DNA of 64,000 nt from Actinobacillus lignieresii (GTDB lineage: Bacteria > Pseudomonadota > Gammaproteobacteria > Enterobacterales > Pasteurellaceae). How positions within the stretch are numbered: the stretch's first letter is position 1; each line of letters starts with the position of its first letter. Location: the NCBI RefSeq assembly GCF_900444945.1, contig NZ_UFRM01000001.1, positions 2,020,001-2,084,000 on the forward strand, read 5' to 3'. The translations under genes were made by a program, and so were the position numbers. The notes beneath the pieces were generated by a model. It was not told the DNA's origin, ran no database searches, and worked only from the letters and a program-made list of their open reading frames with translations. Positions 58,831 to 64,000 of the stretch are shown one piece after another.

Positions 58831-59277
58831 TTATTTTAATAAATCTTTCAGACTGGATTTCATTTTTGCCATTTGTTCTTGATAGATTTGCTGATTTTCC
58901 AATTCGTCCATTAAGTAATTGACCGCTTCCGACAGCGTCATTTCTTTTTCTTTGGCATATTTGGATAAGCGCAACCAGCTGGCGTATTCCAAATCGATCG
59001 ACTTTTTCTTGGTGGTAATTTTTTCCGCATTGAAATAACGTTTACGTCTTGCTCGTACCGACTGACGCATTTTCTTACGTTGTTCGGCGGTCATTTCTTG
59101 TTTAATCCACTGTTCGATTTCTTCCGGAGAATGTTGAAGCGTGGTTAAAAGCTGAACTTTTAACTCAATTAAACTGGTTTCTTCATATTTGGTAATATTC
59201 TCGCCTTCACGATGTTTTTTCAGCAGATATTTCCATTTCCAATTCGCTTCTTGAATCTCTAATTTTTGATATCGCAT
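58831..59277 (-). CDS. matP: Macrodomain Ter protein MatP
   Basis: 148 aa DNA-binding protein that organises the replication terminus by binding matS sites. N-terminal helical part (MRYQKLEIQEANWKWKYLLKKHREGE), a basic middle (RARRKRYFNAEKITTKKKSIDLEY) holding the ribbon of a ribbon-helix-helix domain, and a C-terminal coiled coil. The alignment by eye to E. coli MatP is good throughout. Divergent from lonH, as in E. coli (matP-ycbZ-fabA). Confidence 0.95.
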   Translation of the reverse strand: MRYQKLEIQEANWKWKYLLKKHREGENITKYEETSLIELKVQLLTTLQHSPEEIEQWIKQEMTAEQRKKMRQSVRARRKRYFNAEKITTKKKSIDLEYASWLRLSKYAKEKEMTLSEAVNYLMDELENQQIYQEQMAKMKSSLKDLLK

Positions 59278-59361
59278 TTTTATTTCATTCCCCTAGATTA
59301 ACGCTTATCAGTATAGCGGAATTCTGTATAATAAACCAAATTTCTATTATGAGGCATTTTC

Positions 59362-60999
59362 GTGAATTTAACCCCATTAGCGTGGCAATCTTTAACGATT
59401 CGGCATCAATTTTCCGAAGCGTTTGATGCGGTACGTTTCTTTGATTTTCAACCCAATGCAAAGCAAGCGATTGATCTGTTTAAACGAGGGCGGTTCGGTT
59501 CGCTACTTGTGTTAAAAACAGAAACATTCCCCGAATTTATTAATGAAATCGAGCAGTATTTAACCCAAGACGTTCACACTAAAGTGATTACCAAAACCGA
59601 ATTTAATAAAAATAATTTATTCGGTTACAGTATTTATTTGGAAAAAGAAAATAAAGTCGAAACGATTCAAGGGGCGATTCAAGATGCCGATCAGCATATT
59701 TTAATGCTGAATATCAACGCATTATTATTGGATATTACCCAATGGGATAAATTAAAGCAGGCATTATTATTCGGTTATTATGATCAACATTCGCTGAATC
59801 ACATTCCTTATTTACTACCGAAGATTCAAACGAAATTTAAATTAGTATTAATCGGTAGCCGAGAAGATATTTCTATGTTAGCGGAATATGACGACGGTTT
59901 ATATCAATTCGGACAATATGCCGAAATTGAATCTTATTTAAGTTTAGACGAAGAAAGTATCGAACTGTGGGGCGATTATGTGCAAAGTACGGCGCAAAGT
60001 TTAATCGGCAGAACTTTTTCCGATACGGCGTTAAGTCAGTTTTTACAAGCCTATGTGCGTGAAAGCGAAAGTCAGGAATTGGTTTCCATTTCGCCGACCT
60101 TATTAAAAAAACATTTATTAGGGCTGGCAAATTTTTATCCGAATACGACCGCTTTTAATCAAATTCAGCCGTATTTCAATTATTTGGAACAGCAATCTTC
60201 CGTGTTAAATAAATATACTACGCAAGATATTTTGACCAATCAGTTATATATTGAAACCGATGATGAAGAAATCGGACAAATAAACGGTTTATCGGTGATT
60301 GAATTTGAAGGTGTGCCGCATTCTTTTGGCGAGCCGTTGCGGATTAGCTGCAATGTGCAATACGGTGACGGCGAAATTACCGATATTGAGCGTAAAGTGG
60401 AATTAGGCGGTAACATTCATTCCAAAGGAATTATTATTGCGCAATCTTGCTTGGCGAATTTATTGGAATTTCCGACCCAATTACCGTTTTCCGCCTCACT
60501 GGCGTTCGAGCAATCTTACGGCGAGGTGGACGGCGACAGCTCTTCGTTGGCGATTTTCTGTGTGTTAATCAGTGCGTTGGCAAAATTACCGCTGCCGCAG
60601 TCGATTGCCGTTACCGGTTCTATCGATCAATTCGGCAACGTGTTGAGTGTCGGCGGTGTGAATCAGAAAATTGAAGGCTTCTTCAATATTTGCGAGGCGA
60701 GAGAATTAAACGGTAAGCAAGGGGTAATTATTCCGGCGACTTGTCTTTCGCATTTAAGTTTAAAAGCGGAAGTAATCGAAGCGGTTAAAGAAAAACGGTT
60801 CAATATTTGGGCGGTTAATAATGTTTTTGAAGCGATTCAAATTTTATTAAAGCAACATTTTTATGATGAAGATAAGCCTGAAAATAGCGATAAGCAATCG
60901 ATCTTTAGCCTTATTCATCAATTAATCGAACAAGAGCAAAGCCGTGAGGAAAGCGGTTCGTTTTTCAGTAAAATTTTCCAAATTTTGCGTCGTCACTGA
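59362..60999 (+). CDS. Lon-like S16 peptidase family protein (LonH/YcbZ)
   Basis: 545 aa. The C-terminal third is a Lon S16 protease domain with the Ser/Lys dyad in VDGDSSSLAIF (Ser393) and GGVNQKIEGF (Lys436). The N-terminal part (1-300) is AAA-like in other members, but no canonical Walker A (GxxGxGKT/S) is seen here, so ATP use is doubtful. Homologue of E. coli YcbZ, with which it shares the matP and fabA neighbours. Substrates unknown. Confidence 0.88.
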   Translation: MNLTPLAWQSLTIRHQFSEAFDAVRFFDFQPNAKQAIDLFKRGRFGSLLVLKTETFPEFINEIEQYLTQDVHTKVITKTEFNKNNLFGYSIYLEKENKVETIQGAIQDADQHILMLNINALLLDITQWDKLKQALLFGYYDQHSLNHIPYLLPKIQTKFKLVLIGSREDISMLAEYDDGLYQFGQYAEIESYLSLDEESIELWGDYVQSTAQSLIGRTFSDTALSQFLQAYVRESESQELVSISPTLLKKHLLGLANFYPNTTAFNQIQPYFNYLEQQSSVLNKYTTQDILTNQLYIETDDEEIGQINGLSVIEFEGVPHSFGEPLRISCNVQYGDGEITDIERKVELGGNIHSKGIIIAQSCLANLLEFPTQLPFSASLAFEQSYGEVDGDSSSLAIFCVLISALAKLPLPQSIAVTGSIDQFGNVLSVGGVNQKIEGFFNICEARELNGKQGVIIPATCLSHLSLKAEVIEAVKEKRFNIWAVNNVFEAIQILLKQHFYDEDKPENSDKQSIFSLIHQLIEQEQSREESGSFFSKIFQILRRH

Positions 61000-61011
61000 T
61001 CCGACAAGTTC

Positions 61012-61049
61012 AGCGAACAGTTGTTCGCTAATTTAAAAGCCTGTACTAT
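61012..61049 (+). promoter_or_regulatory. Predicted fabA promoter with FabR-like operator
   Basis: AGCGAACA-GT-TGTTCGCT (61012-61029) is a perfect 8-bp inverted repeat, very like the FabR-type operator AGCG-ACA-NN-TGTTCGCT known in gammaproteobacteria. It overlaps a -35 TTGTTC (61021-61026), which is 17 bp from a -10 TACTAT (61044-61049). Start would be near 61056, with a 54-nt leader. FabR (TetR family) represses fabA/fabB according to unsaturated acyl supply; its presence in this genome is inferred. Confidence 0.5.
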
Positions 61050-61088
61050 CGCTTCAAATCGGAAGCCCTGATAGTACGGGCTTTTTTG
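61037..61088 (+). terminator. lonH terminator enclosing the fabA promoter
   Basis: AGCCTGTACTATC (61039-61051) and GATAGTACGGGCT (61070-61082) pair, followed by TTTTTT. The -10 of the predicted fabA promoter lies in the left arm, so only read-through RNA can fold the stem. Confidence 0.75.
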
Positions 61089-61109
61089 TTTGTCTATAGG
61101 AATAAAAAA

Positions 61110-61640
61110 ATGAACACGTGTACACCTAATATTAAATCCAGCTATACCTATGAAGATTTATTAGCTTCAGGTCGCGGCGAGCTTTTCGGTAAAGAAGGCC
61201 CTCAATTACCGGCACCGACCATGCTGATGATGGATCGTATCAACCTAATGACCGAAAAAGGCGGTTTGTTTGATAAAGGTTACATTGAGGCGGAATTGGA
61301 TATTCATCCGGACTTACCGTTTTTCGGTTGCCACTTTATCGGTGACCCGGTAATGCCGGGTTGTTTAGGTTTGGATGCGATGTGGCAATTAGTCGGTTTC
61401 TTCCTCGGCTGGATCGGCAGTAAAGGTAAAGGACGTGCGTTAGGTGTTGGCGAAGTGAAATTTACCGGACAAATTTTGCCGAATGCGAAAAAAGTGACTT
61501 ACCGTATTCATATGAAACGTGTGATTAATCGTAAATTGGTTATGGGTATGGCGGACGGCGAAGTGGAAGTGGACGGTCGAGTGATTTATACCGCAACGGA
61601 TTTAAAAGTCGGCTTATTTCAAGACACTTCCGCATTCTAA
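61110..61640 (+). CDS. fabA: 3-hydroxydecanoyl-[acyl-carrier-protein] dehydratase/isomerase
   Basis: Makes the first double bond of unsaturated fatty acids by dehydrating and isomerising the C10 intermediate. 176 aa hot-dog fold (E. coli 172). Active site His75 in [14 protein letters not shown] and Asp89 in CLGLDAMWQ, offset +4 from the E. coli residues. The start is the ATG at 61110 with AGGAA upstream; a TTG 24 bp earlier is inside the terminator T-run and unlikely. Confidence 0.97.
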   Translation: MNTCTPNIKSSYTYEDLLASGRGELFGKEGPQLPAPTMLMMDRINLMTEKGGLFDKGYIEAELDIHPDLPFFGCHFIGDPVMPGCLGLDAMWQLVGFFLGWIGSKGKGRALGVGEVKFTGQILPNAKKVTYRIHMKRVINRKLVMGMADGEVEVDGRVIYTATDLKVGLFQDTSAF

Positions 61641-61662
61641 TTTTGCGATCAAGATCGAATAA
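61641..61662 (+). promoter_or_regulatory. CRP-S-like competence site upstream of comN
   Basis: TGCGA-TCAAGA-TCGAA (61644-61659) matches the CRP-S core TGCGA-N6-TCGCA at 9 of 10 positions, with T-rich sequence before it. In Haemophilus such sites need CRP plus Sxy (TfoX) and define the competence regulon. It lies 66 bp before comN, a normal activator distance. Confidence 0.65.
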
Positions 61663-61727
61663 CGAGCGGTAGTCGATTTTATTTATACCGCTTATCCAAT
61701 AGTATTCTTCTTCGGGAGAATACTATT

Positions 61728-62258
61728 ATGTTTTTTAAAGCCTTTACGCTTATCGAAAGTCTAATCACTTTATCTATTCTCATCATTTCGTTTTATCTTA
61801 TTTCGCCGGTTATTTTTCAATTGCAAGACAGTCTTGCATTAGAGAATGAAATTGAAAACCTCCAATCTTTTATTTATCAAATTCAGGCTAAAGCCCGTTA
61901 TCAAAAACAAAGTTATACGCTGACCGCTTCTCAAAACTTACAAACAAATAAGTGGTGCTTGATTGCGGTACGGAAGCAGCAGGATTCAACTCGAGAAATC
62001 ATTTGTGATTGTTTGCATATCGAACAATGCCGTTTAAATCGGCATTTCTTTCTTTATCGCAATACTTATCCGAATATCATCTTAAAAAATCACAGCTTAT
62101 ATCCGAAATCATTACTGAATATTGACGGAACGGCAGGGCGTTTGGAATCGAAATGTTTAGCGTTAAGCTTAAACCGAGCGAGCAAAATTCTACAATTTGA
62201 TCAATGGGGGCGAGTGTATGTCGTACAAAAAGACAAGCGCAGTCATTGTAAAGATTAA
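61728..62258 (+). CDS. comN: Competence minor pseudopilin ComN (PpdA-like)
   Basis: 176 aa. A type IV pilin-like N-terminus: short leader, then FTLIESLITLSILIISFYL with the conserved Glu+5, for processing by a prepilin peptidase. The residue before the cleavage site is Ala (KA/FTLIE) instead of the usual Gly. The C-terminal domain has cysteines (CDCLHIEQC). First gene of the comNOPQ cluster that precedes recC in Haemophilus (equivalent to ppdA-ppdB-ygdB-ppdC of E. coli). Needed for DNA uptake in Haemophilus; role here by homology and position. Confidence 0.82.
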   Translation: MFFKAFTLIESLITLSILIISFYLISPVIFQLQDSLALENEIENLQSFIYQIQAKARYQKQSYTLTASQNLQTNKWCLIAVRKQQDSTREIICDCLHIEQCRLNRHFFLYRNTYPNIILKNHSLYPKSLLNIDGTAGRLESKCLALSLNRASKILQFDQWGRVYVVQKDKRSHCKD

Positions 62259-62916
62259 GTGGAGAGCAATCACGGCGGTTGAAATGTTGGTCGCTTTGTT
62301 TCTAGCGGTCGGATTATTAACGGCAATTTCCAATTTATACGCTCAATTCTATCAAACCAAACTAAAACAAAATGAGTTGCTGATGTTACAGAAAGAAAGC
62401 CATCAGCTACTGACTTACTTACAACAGCATATTCAGCATTTGGGCTATCAGGGAGCTTCACGGCAGCAAACTAATTTTCACCTGTTTGAGCAAGACAATA
62501 AACGTTATGCAATTGATCTTAACGGACAGTGTTTTATCTTTTTCTATGATTTGAATCACGACGGCTGCTTAGGAAAACGGGCGACCAAACATTCTTCGTG
62601 TATTAACCGACAGACGAATCAAACGAAAGATCTGGCGAAAGAAGTATTCGGTATTAAGCTGGAACGTAAATCACTCTATATTTACGATAAAAATAACCTT
62701 GAGCATTGTTCTCGGCAAGAGTGTCGGCAATTATTAAACGCTTGTCGAGAGAAGTGGCGAAGATTCACTTCCGAAGACGATTATTGGGTTGAGCGGTTAC
62801 ATTTTACTTGGCTGGAAGAACCGAAATTATTACGTATCGCTTTAAAACTCACTTCTAAAAAGCAAAAGCTAGTCAGTTATGAAGCGAGCGGTTTGGTTTA
62901 TATTTTAAATCATTGA
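62218..62916 (+). CDS. comO: Competence minor pseudopilin ComO (PpdB-like)
   Basis: 232 aa. The pilin-like N-terminus is KWRA/ITAVEMLVALFLAVGLLTAI with Glu+5 and Ala at -1. A C-terminal globular part with several Cys follows (GCLGKR, SCINR, HCSRQECRQLLNAC). The start is the ATG at 62218 (GGGGGCGAG upstream), overlapping the end of comN by 41 nt; a TTG 21 bp earlier is less likely. Identified by the PpdB-like N-terminus and gene order. Confidence 0.8.
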   Translation: MSYKKTSAVIVKIKWRAITAVEMLVALFLAVGLLTAISNLYAQFYQTKLKQNELLMLQKESHQLLTYLQQHIQHLGYQGASRQQTNFHLFEQDNKRYAIDLNGQCFIFFYDLNHDGCLGKRATKHSSCINRQTNQTKDLAKEVFGIKLERKSLYIYDKNNLEHCSRQECRQLLNACREKWRRFTSEDDYWVERLHFTWLEEPKLLRIALKLTSKKQKLVSYEASGLVYILNH

Positions 62917-62925
62917 GAAGATAAA

Positions 62926-63582
62926 ATGCGCTACCGTAATTTTAAAGCAACCGTTTTATTGGTCGGTTTAATGTCTCTTTCCGGCGTTTTAACGCTTATC
63001 TTTTTGGCGAGAGAGAAGTTTATCGGCTACGAACGGCATTCCAATCATTATTATCAACAATATTTAAGCGACAAAATGGCATTATTCAAGCGTTCCGCAG
63101 TTTATGAAGATAATGAATGTCGGCAGACAAAGCGTAATGAAATTAATATCGAATTAACGTATTCCGTTTATCAATTTCATTGCGAGAAATCGTCATTTTT
63201 TATCGGCAATCTTCCGAGTAAAAAAACGGTGGTTTTCGAGCAAATTTCCGATTATTTAAGGCTGAATGAAACGATACCGATTACACAAATAAACACTTTA
63301 GCCGAGCTTCCCCCGACCAGTCCGACCGAACCGAAAATTGTGGTTGTAACACAAGATATTGATGAAAAATTAACTCGGGATTTTTACGGTATCTTGATTA
63401 CGCAGCATCATTTTAATTTGAAAAACGGCGCGAAAATGTACGGTGTGCTTTATACCACGCAGGAGAGTGATAAAAGTAACCGATACGTTACTTATAGCCG
63501 TGAAGTGGTGAAGTATTTTGACGAACATTATTCAATTTGGCATTTTTTGCCGTATTCAAGGAATTTGTTACATGCAAAATAG
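62926..63582 (+). CDS. comP: Competence protein ComP (YgdB-like)
   Basis: 218 aa. One N-terminal membrane helix (about 8-28, FKATVLLVGLMSLSGVLTLIF) without a pilin Glu+5 motif, then a periplasmic part with two Cys (NECRQ, FHCEK). It corresponds in position and layout to H. influenzae ComP/E. coli YgdB, the third gene of the cluster. It starts 10 bp after comO and its end overlaps comQ by 11 nt, so the genes are translationally linked. Confidence 0.75.
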   Translation: MRYRNFKATVLLVGLMSLSGVLTLIFLAREKFIGYERHSNHYYQQYLSDKMALFKRSAVYEDNECRQTKRNEINIELTYSVYQFHCEKSSFFIGNLPSKKTVVFEQISDYLRLNETIPITQINTLAELPPTSPTEPKIVVVTQDIDEKLTRDFYGILITQHHFNLKNGAKMYGVLYTTQESDKSNRYVTYSREVVKYFDEHYSIWHFLPYSRNLLHAK

Positions 63583-63868
63583 GTTATATACGGCGGAAAC
63601 CTTGCTCGGTGTATTAATCGGGATAACATTGTTTACACTCATTTGGTTTACTTTTTCTCATTGGCAACAACGACAGATCGCGCGCATTAACGCTAATTAT
63701 CAGCGCCAGCAAGCTCTTCAAATTATCGAGAACCAGATCGCATTACAATTAGCCGGCAAACCTTGTGAAACGCAGACAAGACAAAATGGCATCACTTTTC
63801 GGATTGAATGCACAAAAGGTAAGATTCAAGTCAATTTCCCGCTTGGGCAAGCGGTTATTTTTGAGTGA
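63572..63868 (+). CDS. comQ: Competence minor pseudopilin ComQ (PpdC-like)
   Basis: 98 aa. The N-terminus NRLYTAETLLGVLIGITLFTL has the Thr-Ala-Glu-Thr-Leu pilin pattern; the residue before the aromatic +1 is Leu, not Gly. A short C-terminal domain carries two Cys (KPCETQT, IECTK). The start is the ATG at 63572 with AAGGAA upstream, inside the end of comP; a frame starting at 63518 is antiphase within comP and rejected. Position before the recC-like start supports ComQ. Confidence 0.75.
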   Translation: MQNRLYTAETLLGVLIGITLFTLIWFTFSHWQQRQIARINANYQRQQALQIIENQIALQLAGKPCETQTRQNGITFRIECTKGKIQVNFPLGQAVIFE

Positions 63869-63905
63869 AATTTTGCAAAAAATACGGAAAAAACGACCGC
63901 TTATC
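63849..63905 (+). terminator. Weak inverted uptake-signal pair after comQ
   Basis: CAAGCGGTTATTTTT and AAAAAACGACCGCTTATC face each other around the comQ stop. The stem is imperfect with little T-run, so termination is uncertain. Confidence 0.35.
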
Positions 63906-63973
63906 GGCAAAGGAAAGAGATTGAATCCGTTAGGTTTTTAGTGGACAATCATTCCGTTATACAAGGAGCTACT

Positions 63974-64000
63974 ATGTTCACGGTCTTTTTCTCGCAAAAA
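63974..64000 (+). CDS. recC: Probable recC, first nine codons only (truncated by window end)
   Basis: ATG at 63974 with an AAGGAG site 8 nt upstream begins MFTVFFSQK, after which the window ends. In Haemophilus and in E. coli the comNOPQ/ppd cluster is followed by recC, so the exodeoxyribonuclease V gamma subunit is the likely product. Too short for proof from sequence. Confidence 0.5.

Overview
The window looks like a chromosomal segment of a Pasteurellaceae bacterium, most likely Actinobacillus pleuropneumoniae or a close relative such as A. suis or A. lignieresii. The evidence is the frequent DNA-uptake word ACAAGCGGTC (the Apl-type signal, not the Haemophilus AAGTGCGGT type), an OmpA/P5-type major porin, the comNOPQ competence pseudopilin genes behind a CRP-S-like site, and family-typical gene neighbourhoods. 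No insertion sequence, prophage, CRISPR array or tRNA gene was seen. About 66 protein genes are called, plus the 3' part of a 23S rRNA gene and a complete 5S rRNA gene.

Layout. 1-2530: end of an rRNA operon (23S, 5S, terminator). 3.0-17 kb: an almost complete sulfate assimilation locus, with cysJI, cysGHDN and the divergent sulfate ABC importer sbp-cysTWA. CysC is absent from the cys cluster, and CysH carries the extra cysteine pairs of APS reductases. The route is therefore predicted to be sulfate > APS > sulfite > sulfide without PAPS. A ydhR-like gene and a LysR regulator lie inside the locus. 17-23.5 kb: lldD, birA-murB, ompA and ilvC, all on the minus strand. 23.5-29.4 kb: an orphan pqiA, a secreted transglutaminase-like/MerT/MerP cassette, a repeat-rich spacer, and an iron alcohol dehydrogenase with a divergent LysR gene. 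29.5-33.8 kb: dapD, aroQ, a GT32 glycosyltransferase, accB and accC. 33.9-42.9 kb: housekeeping genes (mobA-mobB fusion, yihD, dsbA, ftsN, rsmJ, M15 peptidase, dapE, yffB, a lipoprotein, folP, rluC).

43-51 kb is the most accessory-looking part. It holds a lone AT-rich TonB-dependent receptor, an MscS channel, an ATP-grasp ligase paired with an esterase, a second esterase convergent with them, and a formate/nitrite channel. 51-54 kb holds rraA, trmN6, ppa and an M48 lipoprotein protease. A 546-bp non-coding AT-rich spacer follows, with a dense cluster of DnaA-box-like sequences (candidate origin or DnaA-binding locus). 54-64 kb holds rppH, a TauE/SafE permease, lgt, two tiny membrane-protein genes, gph-trpS, matP/lonH/fabA, comNOPQ and the first codons of what is probably recC.

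Regulatory signals that stand out: a conserved 54-bp element upstream of both cysJ and cysG (candidate CysB site); a FabR-like palindrome over the predicted fabA -35, with the promoter embedded in the upstream gene's terminator; a CRP-S-like site before comN; an IlvY-like palindrome before ilvC; nested inverted repeats in the accB leader and accB-accC spacer; and many terminators built from oppositely oriented pairs of uptake sequences.
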